Below are positions 36,847 through 45,001 of a stretch of 64,000 bases of DNA, piece by piece. The DNA comes from Roseivirga thermotolerans (GTDB lineage: Bacteria; Bacteroidota; Bacteroidia; Cytophagales; Cyclobacteriaceae): assembly GCF_014653175.1 (NCBI RefSeq), contig NZ_BNAG01000001.1, positions 558,001 to 622,000 of the forward strand, written 5' to 3'. How positions within the stretch are numbered: the first letter of the stretch is position 1; each line of letters starts with the position of its first letter. The position numbers were made by a program, and so were the translations under genes. Under the pieces are notes generated by a model. That model saw only the letters and a list, made by a program, of their open reading frames with translations. It was not told the DNA's origin and did not search any database.

Positions 36847-37161
36847 ATCCTGATCCGAAATCTGAATAATAAACTGATTGATGTTCCCACTAGTAACGAT
36901 TCAATCCTCAAAATTATTCATGACCATCAGATTGATTGGATGTTTGCTTGTGGTGCCAAAGGGAGGTGCACATCTTGCCGTATGGTCATTCATTCAGGCC
37001 AGGAGCACTTTTCTGCTCCTAATGAGGCCGAGCAAAAGTTGATAGATTTGGGTAGATTAAAAGAAAACGAGCGCTTGGCCTGTCAAAACACCCTAAATGG
37101 CGATATTGAGGTGAGTGTAGCTGAACAGAATAAGTTTCCACATTTAACCTATACGGACTGA
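36838..37161 (+). CDS. 2Fe-2S ferredoxin
   Basis: 107 residues, a beta-grasp ferredoxin with the cluster cysteines in FACGAKGRCTSCRM (CxxxxxCxxC, about residues 40-48) and RLACQN (about residue 80). It carries single electrons in the cytoplasm; its partner cannot be read from context. It is 1 bp ahead of the thymidine kinase gene, so the two may share a transcript. Confidence 0.88.
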   Translation: MPKILIRNLNNKLIDVPTSNDSILKIIHDHQIDWMFACGAKGRCTSCRMVIHSGQEHFSAPNEAEQKLIDLGRLKENERLACQNTLNGDIEVSVAEQNKFPHLTYTD

Positions 37162-37162
37162 T

Positions 37163-37765
37163 ATGTTTCTTGAGCCACAGACCAATATTTCCGGAGAGCA
37201 TACCACGGGAAGCATAGAGGTAATATGCGGCTGTATGTTTTCAGGCAAAACGGAAGAACTAATCCGCAGGCTTAGAAGAGCCACCATTGCCCGCCAGAAA
37301 GTGGAAATTTTCAAACCGGCACTGGATACTCGTTACGATGAGCAAGATGTGGTTTCGCACAACAAAACAGCCATTCGCTCTACCCCCGTACAGTTTGCTT
37401 CAGACATTTTGCTGCTGGCTGGCGACAGCGATGTAATTGGTATTGACGAAGCTCAATTTTTTGACAAAGACATTGTAGATGTCTGCCGTAAACTAGCCAA
37501 TGGAGGCAAAAGAGTAATTGTTGCAGGCCTTGACATGGACGCCAACGGGCAGCCTTTTGGACCTATGCCCTATCTCTTGGCTATTGCCGAGTTTGTAACT
37601 AAACTGCACGCCATTTGTGCTGTGAGCGGGTCTTTGGCTTCTTTCTCCTTTAAGCTTACCGATAGCGACAAAACTGTTGAACTGGGAGAAAAAGATATTT
37701 ATCAGGCCCGAAACCGTAAATACTTCTACCAGGGACAAAAAGAAAAGCAGCACAAGAAAAAGTGA
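37163..37765 (+). CDS. tdk: Thymidine kinase, most zinc-finger cysteines replaced
   Basis: 200 residues of the type II thymidine kinase family: P-loop CGCMFSGKTEELIRRLRR, IGIDEAQFF (catalytic Glu) and the lasso AICAVSGSLASFSFKL, then GEKDIYQARNRKY. Three of the four zinc ligands usual at the two CxxC sites are gone (CxxS in the first, NRKY for CRxC in the second). The kinase core is intact, so it is probably active; Zn binding is likely lost. This may be lineage-wide. Overlaps porZ by 4 bp. Confidence 0.9.
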   Translation: MFLEPQTNISGEHTTGSIEVICGCMFSGKTEELIRRLRRATIARQKVEIFKPALDTRYDEQDVVSHNKTAIRSTPVQFASDILLLAGDSDVIGIDEAQFFDKDIVDVCRKLANGGKRVIVAGLDMDANGQPFGPMPYLLAIAEFVTKLHAICAVSGSLASFSFKLTDSDKTVELGEKDIYQARNRKYFYQGQKEKQHKKK

Positions 37766-39999
37766 AAAGACTGGCTTTACTTATGGGTGCCTTTTGGCTG
37801 ATAAGTCAGGTAATTTCTCTGGCTCAGAGTGCTATTCCTGTACTCGGTTGGCAAACACACTTTAGCTATACGCATGTAAAGCAAGTAGTGGTGGGATCAG
37901 AGGCCATTTTTGTGGCTACTGAACAGGCTATTTTTAGTATTGACAGGGAAGAGTTGAGCCTGACCAAGCTTAACAAACTAACCGGCTTATCCGATGTAGG
38001 CATAGGTGCCATTGGCCTGCTCTCCGATGAAAAAACATTGGTGATTGGCTATAAGAACGGCAACATCGATCTGGTAGGCCCGTCCTCTGTCCGTAATATT
38101 AATACGGTAAAAAACTTCCAGACCACCCTTTCTAAAAAATACCATTCCATAAAAGCCCACAATGGCAATATTTACCTGGCCGGAGATTTGGGTATTATAG
38201 TGTACAACCTAAGCCGGAATGAAATTAGCGAAGCCTATCAGAACCTGGGGCAAAACGGAAGCCCTCTGGCCATCTACGATCTGCATTTCGATAATGATAG
38301 TATATATGCCGCTACGGCCGATGGTCTGCTTTCGGCCAGCCTTGACAACGGTACCAACCGGCAAGACTTTAACAACTGGAAGAGGGCGCTCACAGGAATA
38401 GGTTTCGAAACCATTGCCGAGACCAATGATGGGCTTTTTGCCGGTAGTGAAACCGATTTGTTTCAGAAAACATCGGCTGGTTGGCAGTTTACAGAAAATT
38501 TCCCCTCCACCATTGTGCGCCTGGAAGGCACGAATGAAGAATTATGGATTACCACTCATGATCGAGTATATCAGCTCAATGGATCACAGCTTACCCAATC
38601 GGTGGCCGTTTCAGCATCGTCAGGCCGAGTAAATTATTCTGCGCAGAACCCGCCCTTTATCTGGCTGGCTACTTCCCAAAAAGGACTTTTGAGGGCTATT
38701 CCTTCCCAGTCAGATTTTGAACAGTTTATGCCGGCCGGGCCAATGGGCGATACTCTGCACAACGGTCAGTTTAACCAAGGAAAAATCGCTTTCAATAGCA
38801 GCTCTTTCAACAACTGGGTTTCCGGCCAAGGCTTCATAGGTGAGTTCGATGTCGAAACCAACCTTTGGGCCAATTATTCATTCATATGGAACAATGAACC
38901 AATCCAAAACATAGTAGATGTAGAAAGAATTGGCGAAACCTCATACGTGGTTTCGTTTGAACACGGGCTGCTAGAATGGACCGGAGTAAATGATGTTTCG
39001 CAACCGGGAACGAGTGCCCAGGCACCTCAGCCCAATGCCCAAAATGAATACAGAGCAACCGCGGTAACTTCAGACAACAACGGACTTTTATGGCTGACAC
39101 TGCATGATCGAAGCCCCTCGCTCTTCTCATTCAACCCTTCTACCAATACCTGGCAAAGCTATACTCCGCCCCACGATTTGGCGCGTTATGCCATTGATGT
39201 TTTTGTGGGACCAACCGGACTCAAATGGCTTACCATAGACCCTGATTTTGGTGGAGGAATCGTAGTATACGATGATGAATCGGGGCGTTCCAGACATTTA
39301 AATCTCAACGGAGGGCAAGGCGGCTTGCCCAGCAATGAGATTACATCGATTCATTCAGATAATGACTTGTTTGTTTGGGTCACCACCAGTCAGGGCATGG
39401 CCTTCTTCACCAATCCGGGTGCTGTGTTAAACAATCAATCGCTTACGGCTTCAATACCGATATATCAAAACCGTCTGTTGCTTCGCAATGAGTACATTAC
39501 CGATATGGTAGTTGACCCGGCCAACAGAAAGTGGTTTGCCACCAGAAGTAATGGTCTCTGGCTATTCTCCGAATCGGGCGATGAGCTGATCTATCATTTC
39601 ACTATCAACAATAGTCCACTGCCTTCCAACCACATTGTTTCTCTGGCATTGGCGCCACAAACGGGCGAGTTGTTTATTGCCACTCCTTTGGGTATGGTTT
39701 CTTTTAGAAGTGACGCCACATTAGGTACCGATAGGCATGAAGATGTAGTGGCATACCCTAATCCTGTTAAGCCCGGGTTTGAAGGTTCAGTAGTAATAGA
39801 AGGTTTGGTGAATAATGCTTTTCTGAAAATTACAGATGTATCAGGAAAGCTGGTAAAAAACTTACAGGCCAATGGCAGTACAGCCATTTGGGATGTACGA
39901 GATGTAAACGGCACCAGGGTAAAAACCGGGGTCTATCTGGTGTTTAGTACCAATGAACTTGGAACAGAAACCTATGTAACTAAAATAGTGGTTATCTAA
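37762..39999 (+). CDS. porZ: Type IX secretion system protein PorZ
   Basis: 745 residues: a signal peptide (MKRLALLMGAFWLISQVISL), two-component-regulator-type beta-propeller blades across about residues 25-650 (the opening WQTHFSYTHVKQVVVG and NKLTGLSDVG, IGYKNGNIDLVG are typical), and a C-terminal sorting-type domain (VVAYPNPVKPGFEGS; VKTGVYLVF). PorZ sits at the cell surface as part of the sortase complex that hands A-LPS to T9SS cargo. Start is a GTG within the tdk stop (GTGA). It ends in a TAATG shared with recO. Confidence 0.85.
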   Translation: MKRLALLMGAFWLISQVISLAQSAIPVLGWQTHFSYTHVKQVVVGSEAIFVATEQAIFSIDREELSLTKLNKLTGLSDVGIGAIGLLSDEKTLVIGYKNGNIDLVGPSSVRNINTVKNFQTTLSKKYHSIKAHNGNIYLAGDLGIIVYNLSRNEISEAYQNLGQNGSPLAIYDLHFDNDSIYAATADGLLSASLDNGTNRQDFNNWKRALTGIGFETIAETNDGLFAGSETDLFQKTSAGWQFTENFPSTIVRLEGTNEELWITTHDRVYQLNGSQLTQSVAVSASSGRVNYSAQNPPFIWLATSQKGLLRAIPSQSDFEQFMPAGPMGDTLHNGQFNQGKIAFNSSSFNNWVSGQGFIGEFDVETNLWANYSFIWNNEPIQNIVDVERIGETSYVVSFEHGLLEWTGVNDVSQPGTSAQAPQPNAQNEYRATAVTSDNNGLLWLTLHDRSPSLFSFNPSTNTWQSYTPPHDLARYAIDVFVGPTGLKWLTIDPDFGGGIVVYDDESGRSRHLNLNGGQGGLPSNEITSIHSDNDLFVWVTTSQGMAFFTNPGAVLNNQSLTASIPIYQNRLLLRNEYITDMVVDPANRKWFATRSNGLWLFSESGDELIYHFTINNSPLPSNHIVSLALAPQTGELFIATPLGMVSFRSDATLGTDRHEDVVAYPNPVKPGFEGSVVIEGLVNNAFLKITDVSGKLVKNLQANGSTAIWDVRDVNGTRVKTGVYLVFSTNELGTETYVTKIVVI

Positions 40000-40691
40000 T
40001 GCTATACCACACCAAAGGGCTTGTGCTGGGCACAATTAAGTACAGCGAAACCTCCATTATCGCGCGTATTTTTACGCAAAACTACGGGATGCAGTCCTAC
40101 ATAGTGAATGGCGTAAGGAGCCAAAAGGCCCGGGGCAAAACGGCCCTCTACCAACCGCTTTCTTTGCTCGACCTGGTGGTGTACCATAAACCCGGCAAAG
40201 ACATTCAGCGCATTTCTGAGGCCCGCTTCTCTCTCAGCTATCAGCAATTGCCTTTCCATCCTACCAAAAGGGCAATAGGCATGTTTCTGACAGAAGTATT
40301 TGGTAAAGTGCTACGAAACGAATCGCCTAATGAAGAACTCTTTCTTTTTTTGGAACAGTCGCTAATACTATTCGACAACCAATCTGAATACCTCAACAAT
40401 TTTCATTTGCAATTACTTCTTAAAGCCAGTGCATTTATGGGCTTTGGCCCCGCCAACGGAGCCGACCTTATTGACCAACTGGCTGAGGCCGGATATCATT
40501 TTAATTTAGTAACAGATGAGCTCGCTCTGCTCGACCAGCTCATGCATGAAAAAATGGGAACCCATATTGGTTTGAGTAATGCCTTGAGGCGCGATTTGCT
40601 CGACCATATTATTAAGTTTTACCAGGTTCATACAGATAGTCTGAAGGAAATAAAGTCGATAGACGTGTTGAAAACGATAATGAGTAGCTGA
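39999..40691 (+). CDS. recO: DNA repair and recombination mediator RecO
   Basis: 230 residues with the RecO N-terminal OB fold (YHTKGLVLGTIKYSETSII; SYIVNGVRSQKARGK) and a helical C-terminal domain. RecO loads RecA on SSB-coated DNA with RecR. No zinc-binding CxxC is present, which is common in this phylum. It overlaps the porZ stop (TAATG). Confidence 0.92.
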   Translation: MLYHTKGLVLGTIKYSETSIIARIFTQNYGMQSYIVNGVRSQKARGKTALYQPLSLLDLVVYHKPGKDIQRISEARFSLSYQQLPFHPTKRAIGMFLTEVFGKVLRNESPNEELFLFLEQSLILFDNQSEYLNNFHLQLLLKASAFMGFGPANGADLIDQLAEAGYHFNLVTDELALLDQLMHEKMGTHIGLSNALRRDLLDHIIKFYQVHTDSLKEIKSIDVLKTIMSS

Positions 40692-40734
40692 AATCGACAC
40701 TTTATGTTTAATTTACAAGTCAAATATTATTCTC

Positions 40735-41709
40735 ATGAGCTCAATTCTATATGATGAAGTGCCATCGCTAGACCTTGCACATTTTACTAATGGAAGCCCG
40801 GAACAAAAAGAGGCTTTCGTTCAAGATCTGGGAGCAGCCTATAACAACATTGGTTTCGTAGCCATTAAAAACCATGGCTTAACCAATGAAATGACCGAAA
40901 AACTCTATGCGGCCATTCAAAAGTTTTTTGCTCTGCCCGATGAAGTGAAGCAGAAATATGAAGTACCGGAACTAGCGGGCCAGAGAGGCTATATTGGCAA
41001 AGGAAAAGAACATGCGAAAGGCCGAAGCACTGGAGACCTGAAGGAGTTCTACCACATTGGTCAGGAGGTAACCGATGGTGACCCTATAAAAAATGAGTAT
41101 CCGGACAATATATGGCCTGAAGAAGTGCCTGAAATGGAAGCCATTGGTAAGGAAGTGTACAAAACTTTGGAAAATGCCGGGGTAAAAATGCTTCAGGCTA
41201 TTGCTCTTTATCTGGGTTTGGACGAACACTATTTTGACCAAAAAGTGCACAACGGAAATAGTATTTTAAGACCTATCCACTACTTCCCAATTGAAAATCC
41301 GGATGCGGTTCCGGCCGATGCAGTTCGTGCCGCTGAGCATGGCGACATTAACCTGATTACATTATTGATGGGAGCAAGTGCTGATGGTCTGCAAGTGCTC
41401 AGGAATGATGGTAAATGGATCCCTATTACTGCCCTACCAGACCAACTGGTAGTAAATGTTGGCGATATGCTTTCCAGACATACCAACAACAAGCTTAAGT
41501 CTACCATTCACAGAGTGGTTAACCCTCCGAAAGACAAAATGGGTACATCGCGGTACTCCATACCTTTCTTTATGCACCCAAGGTCTGAAATGGATCTTAC
41601 TTGCCTGGAGAGCTGTATAGATGATGCACACCCTAAGTTGTATGACGATATTACTGCGGGCGAGTTCCTAGAGCAACGTTTGGCCGAGATTGGCCTTCGA
41701 AAAAAATAA
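40735..41709 (+). CDS. 2-oxoglutarate/Fe(II) oxygenase, isopenicillin N synthase family
   Basis: 324 residues: an N-terminal DIOX_N-like region (NIGFVAIKNHGLTNEM) and the jelly roll with the iron ligands HGDINLI (His-x-Asp) and STIHRVV (His) and the 2-oxoglutarate arginine in SRYSIPFF. The substrate is unknown. Length and motifs are typical. It stands alone, 43 bp after recO, and leaves 6 bp to chrA, so these two may be co-transcribed. Confidence 0.87.
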   Translation: MSSILYDEVPSLDLAHFTNGSPEQKEAFVQDLGAAYNNIGFVAIKNHGLTNEMTEKLYAAIQKFFALPDEVKQKYEVPELAGQRGYIGKGKEHAKGRSTGDLKEFYHIGQEVTDGDPIKNEYPDNIWPEEVPEMEAIGKEVYKTLENAGVKMLQAIALYLGLDEHYFDQKVHNGNSILRPIHYFPIENPDAVPADAVRAAEHGDINLITLLMGASADGLQVLRNDGKWIPITALPDQLVVNVGDMLSRHTNNKLKSTIHRVVNPPKDKMGTSRYSIPFFMHPRSEMDLTCLESCIDDAHPKLYDDITAGEFLEQRLAEIGLRKK

Positions 41710-41715
41710 GAGGAA

Positions 41716-42897
41716 GTGCCAGCGGTAAAACGCATTCGATACTTCATCTTTCTAAAAGATGTATTCATTTTGGCCATTAGCGCATTTGGTGGCCCACAGG
41801 CACATTTAGCCATGCTTCTTAAAATAATGGTTAAGAAGCGTGGCTATGTTTCTGAAGAAGAACTCATGGAGCTATATGCTCTCTGTCAGATATTACCAGG
41901 GCCTACCTCCACACAAACCATAACGGCTATTGGGTTTAGAATTGGTGGTGCCAACCTTGCCTACCTTACCTTGCTGGTTTGGATGTTACCTGCAGTAGCT
42001 ATAATGACTACGGCAGCCATTTTAGTAGACAGGTATCAAACCAAGAACTTTAGCCTGGAATTTACCCGGTTTATACAACCTATGGCCGTTGGTTTCATAA
42101 GTTATGGAGCCTACGTTATTGCCTCAAAAATGGTGACGACCAAAACTGCCGGGGCTCTAATGGCACTCTCCGCTATAGTCACCTACTTTATTTCCAAACC
42201 TGCCGCCCTGCCAATTGTGTTGGTTTTTGCCGGTACGCTCACCGCCTTTAAGTATAAAAAACAAGAAATAGAAGTTAAGGAAAAGGTGAGAATAAAATGG
42301 GGCAACTTTACCCTTTGGGGTTTGGTACTCATTGCTGCCGCTTTGTTGGGTGCGTTCACTCAAGACCGTATAGTCCTACTGTTCGAAAATTTCTATCGAA
42401 ACGGAAGTCTCATTTTTGGAGGTGGGCAGGTACTTATTCCATTTCTTAACAAGGAATTCGTAGAATTTAAAGGCTACCTGAGTTCAGAAGAGTTTCTTTC
42501 CGGGCTGGCCATGGTACAGGCGGTTCCCGGCCCTACTTTTTCGGTGAGTTCGTTTGTGGGGGCTCTCTCCGTTCGCGATCTCGGCATCGGAGGACAAATA
42601 CTAGGTGGCTTTATAGCCGCCTGCGGCATATTTCTACCGGGTACTTTTCTCATTTTCTTTGTCATCCGCTTTTGGGACAGCCTCAAAAAATATAGAGTTG
42701 TGCGAGCATCGTTAGAAGGTATTCATGCTGCTAGTGCGGGCATGGTTGCTGCAGCAGCCTTCTTGCTGTTCGAGCCTATAGATAACTCGGTAATGAACGT
42801 TTCGGTAGTTATTGGAACCTTCCTTCTGCTCACCTATACAAAGGTGCCTCCTCCATTAATCATTCTGGCAGGATTACTGGCCGGTTTTCTAATATAA
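41716..42897 (+). CDS. chrA: Chromate transport protein ChrA-like
   Basis: 393 residues with the two CHR domains of long-chain ChrA: ISAFGGPQAHLAMLL with CQILPGPTSTQT, then FGGGQVLIPFLNKEF with AMVQAVPGPTFSVSS. About ten membrane helices. It moves chromate (or a related oxyanion) out of the cell. The start is a GTG at 41716, preceded by an AGAGGAA. Ends 5 bp before the convergent LD-carboxypeptidase gene. Confidence 0.9.
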   Translation: MPAVKRIRYFIFLKDVFILAISAFGGPQAHLAMLLKIMVKKRGYVSEEELMELYALCQILPGPTSTQTITAIGFRIGGANLAYLTLLVWMLPAVAIMTTAAILVDRYQTKNFSLEFTRFIQPMAVGFISYGAYVIASKMVTTKTAGALMALSAIVTYFISKPAALPIVLVFAGTLTAFKYKKQEIEVKEKVRIKWGNFTLWGLVLIAAALLGAFTQDRIVLLFENFYRNGSLIFGGGQVLIPFLNKEFVEFKGYLSSEEFLSGLAMVQAVPGPTFSVSSFVGALSVRDLGIGGQILGGFIAACGIFLPGTFLIFFVIRFWDSLKKYRVVRASLEGIHAASAGMVAAAAFLLFEPIDNSVMNVSVVIGTFLLLTYTKVPPPLIILAGLLAGFLI

Positions 42898-42902
42898 GCG
42901 TC

Positions 42903-43793
42903 CTATTTATAGTCCAGATATAGAATGCCTGACTCAACCGTCATTTGGACGGGAGCATTCATAAGTAGGGATATGTTTCTGTTTTCGTGTCCTCCGGGAA
43001 AACCAAAGGCCTTGGGTATGTTCAGGTTGTAGAAATATGAAGCGATGAGTGCATAGCAGTCTCTACTGAAATAACCTGCCGGATCGTTAATGTGGCTAAA
43101 GTCTCCTACAATAAGTCCGGCCAGTCGATCTAACTTACCCGTTCGCTTTAGTTTATTGAGCATACGGTCTACGGCATATAAGCTTTCTCCTACTTCTTCC
43201 AAAAATAGAATCTTTCCATCACAAACCATTTCATTGGCGGCCCCTATAGACTCATAAATAAGACTTAGGTTCCCTCCGGTAATGGCTGCCATGCACTTGC
43301 CTTCCGCTGAATGCCTCATAGGGTTCAGCTCAATGGCAAACTGCTGTTCCCCAAAAAGCAGATTTTTAAGGGCTACATCAGAAGCATCGTCTTGCCCAAG
43401 GGTGTAGGCCATGGGGCCGTGAACAGCCGCTATACCCAACGAAGCCATTTGCAACTGAAAACCGGTTAAGTCACTAAAACCAATTGTCCATTTCGGGTTC
43501 TGAGAAAAAGAGCTATAGTCTGCCTGATCTAAGATTCTTGTGGTTCCATACCCCCCTCTGGCAAAGCAAATAGCTTTAACATCAGGATTGTCCATAGCCC
43601 ATTGTAAATCGGCCAGGCGATTGGCATCGCTCGCTGCAAAATACTCATCTGGGTCATTAAGAAACTGCCCTTTGCATACATCAAGGCCCCAGGAGGCTAA
43701 TATTCCAAGCCCCGGTTCAATAGGCCTCTCTAGTCTCTTAGCTGTAGCTACAATGGCTATTTTGTCGCCTGGTTTTAAAGGGGCAGGTTTCAT
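42903..43793 (-). CDS. ldcA: LD-carboxypeptidase (S66 family)
   Basis: 296 residues, N-terminal LKPGDKIAIVATAKR, FARGGYGTTRILDQ and the catalytic serine in IGFSDLTGFQLQM; the Glu-His partners are in the C-terminal half (LFLEEVGE; GGHENRN). It removes D-Ala from tetrapeptides in peptidoglycan recycling. No signal peptide, so it acts in the cytoplasm. It lies alone, downstream of the terminator of the skp genes. Confidence 0.9.
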   Translation of the reverse strand: MKPAPLKPGDKIAIVATAKRLERPIEPGLGILASWGLDVCKGQFLNDPDEYFAASDANRLADLQWAMDNPDVKAICFARGGYGTTRILDQADYSSFSQNPKWTIGFSDLTGFQLQMASLGIAAVHGPMAYTLGQDDASDVALKNLLFGEQQFAIELNPMRHSAEGKCMAAITGGNLSLIYESIGAANEMVCDGKILFLEEVGESLYAVDRMLNKLKRTGKLDRLAGLIVGDFSHINDPAGYFSRDCYALIASYFYNLNIPKAFGFPGGHENRNISLLMNAPVQMTVESGILYLDYK

Positions 43794-43805
43794 AGAATTG
43801 AAGGT

Positions 43806-43839
43806 AAAAAAAAGAGGCTGTCTTCTAAAAAACAGCCTC
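43806..43839 (-). terminator. Rho-independent terminator ending the uppS-bamA-skp operon
   Basis: On the minus strand GAGGCTGT, a 10-nt loop and its complement ACAGCCTC form a perfect 8-bp stem followed by eight T residues. It sits 22 bp after the second skp gene. Textbook shape. Confidence 0.9.
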
Positions 43840-43861
43840 CATTATCATTTAAAATTTTATT

Positions 43862-44437
43862 CTAGTTATTTCCGGTAGGAGCCGCATTGCCACTTGGCTC
43901 TTCTTTTGGCATTGGCACACCTAATTTCTTAAACACCAACTCTGTGATGTTTAGAGACTCGTCAGCAGCCAAAACAATACCTGCCGAATTGGCTGCAACC
44001 CTTGAGTTTAAAATAAGAGCGAACCCGTTTTCTTTTCGAACAGCCTCAATGGCGTCCTGCACTTTTGCATATACAGGGTTCATTTTCTCAGCCTGCTTCA
44101 TAGCAAAAGCCTGATCGGCCTGAGCTCTGAATTTTTGCAGTTGCTCCTGAAGGTTTATGAGTTCATTCTCCCTCTCTTGCAATACTACCTGATTGGCATT
44201 AGGCTGCTGAGCCATTTGCTGTAATTGAGCATATTTGGTTTGAATATCTTTCTGCTTAGCATCAATTTGGGCTCCCAACTGAGCTTCGTAGGTTTCTAAT
44301 TCTGAAGAAATAGTTTCCATCTCAGGCATGTTGAATACTATATATTCAAGGAAGGTATATCCAATCTTAAATTCCTGAGCCTTTGCAACTGCCGCTACTG
44401 ACAGAAAAGCAATCATCACTATTAGTTTACGCATCAT
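43862..44437 (-). CDS. Periplasmic chaperone Skp/OmpH family
   Basis: 191 residues: a signal peptide (MRKLIVMIAFLSVAAVAKA), then the long helical hairpin of OmpH (ELETYEAQLGAQIDAKQKDI; QQMAQQPNANQVVLQEREN) and a C-terminal body (NPVYAKVQDAIEAVRKENG). It escorts unfolded outer-membrane proteins to BamA. It lies 18 bp after a related skp gene. A low-complexity tail (GNAAPTGNN) follows the fold. Confidence 0.9.
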   Translation of the reverse strand: MMRKLIVMIAFLSVAAVAKAQEFKIGYTFLEYIVFNMPEMETISSELETYEAQLGAQIDAKQKDIQTKYAQLQQMAQQPNANQVVLQERENELINLQEQLQKFRAQADQAFAMKQAEKMNPVYAKVQDAIEAVRKENGFALILNSRVAANSAGIVLAADESLNITELVFKKLGVPMPKEEPSGNAAPTGNN

Positions 44438-44455
44438 AATCCTTATTTAATTTCT

Positions 44456-44998
44456 TTAATTTCTCTTTTTCTGTGCTCCCAGTTCTTCCAGTATAAATTC
44501 AGTATAGTCATGAACCGGGTTGCTGTAAATTATACCCACATCGGCTGCCTTATCAAAGATATAGTCCAGTCCGTGTTTTTTTCCAATCACCTCTACGGCC
44601 AGGTTCAGCCGGGTACGCAAAGGTGTTAGCAGTTCGTCTACCTTTTTGTAGTAGAGGCCATCAAATCCAAAAAGCTCTGTATTTTTTTGAAGCGCTTCCT
44701 GGCTTTTAGCTTCTATGGCCTTTTTTCGCTCTTCAATCATAGCCGGAGTGAGCAATACTTCATTGGCTCTTAGCTCGGCTCTCATCTTTTCGAGCTCATC
44801 GTACAAACTTCGTACCTCTTTGTCGTAAGTCTTTGCCAGAGCCTCCAGCTCCTTTTGTTTTTCTGCGTATTCAGGAAGCTGACTAAGAACGTATTCTGAA
44901 TCGAAATGGCCAATTTTCTGCCCAAATCCGTTGCCTTGAGCCAGCGCAAAATTAGAGATTAATGTCAATAATGCTAGGGTGGAGAAAATTTTGTGCAT
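44456..44998 (-). CDS. Periplasmic chaperone Skp/OmpH family, second copy
   Basis: 180 residues with a signal peptide (HKIFSTLALLTLISNFALA), the OmpH coiled coil (YAEKQKELEALAKTYDKEV; AMIEERKKAIEAKSQEAL) and the C-terminal fold (NLAVEVIGKKHGLDYIF). It is 3 bp after bamA and before the other skp gene; the two copies differ through most of their length, an old duplication. The pair behind bamA is common in Bacteroidota. Confidence 0.9.
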   Translation of the reverse strand: MHKIFSTLALLTLISNFALAQGNGFGQKIGHFDSEYVLSQLPEYAEKQKELEALAKTYDKEVRSLYDELEKMRAELRANEVLLTPAMIEERKKAIEAKSQEALQKNTELFGFDGLYYKKVDELLTPLRTRLNLAVEVIGKKHGLDYIFDKAADVGIIYSNPVHDYTEFILEELGAQKKRN

Positions 44999-45001
44999 GG
45001 G

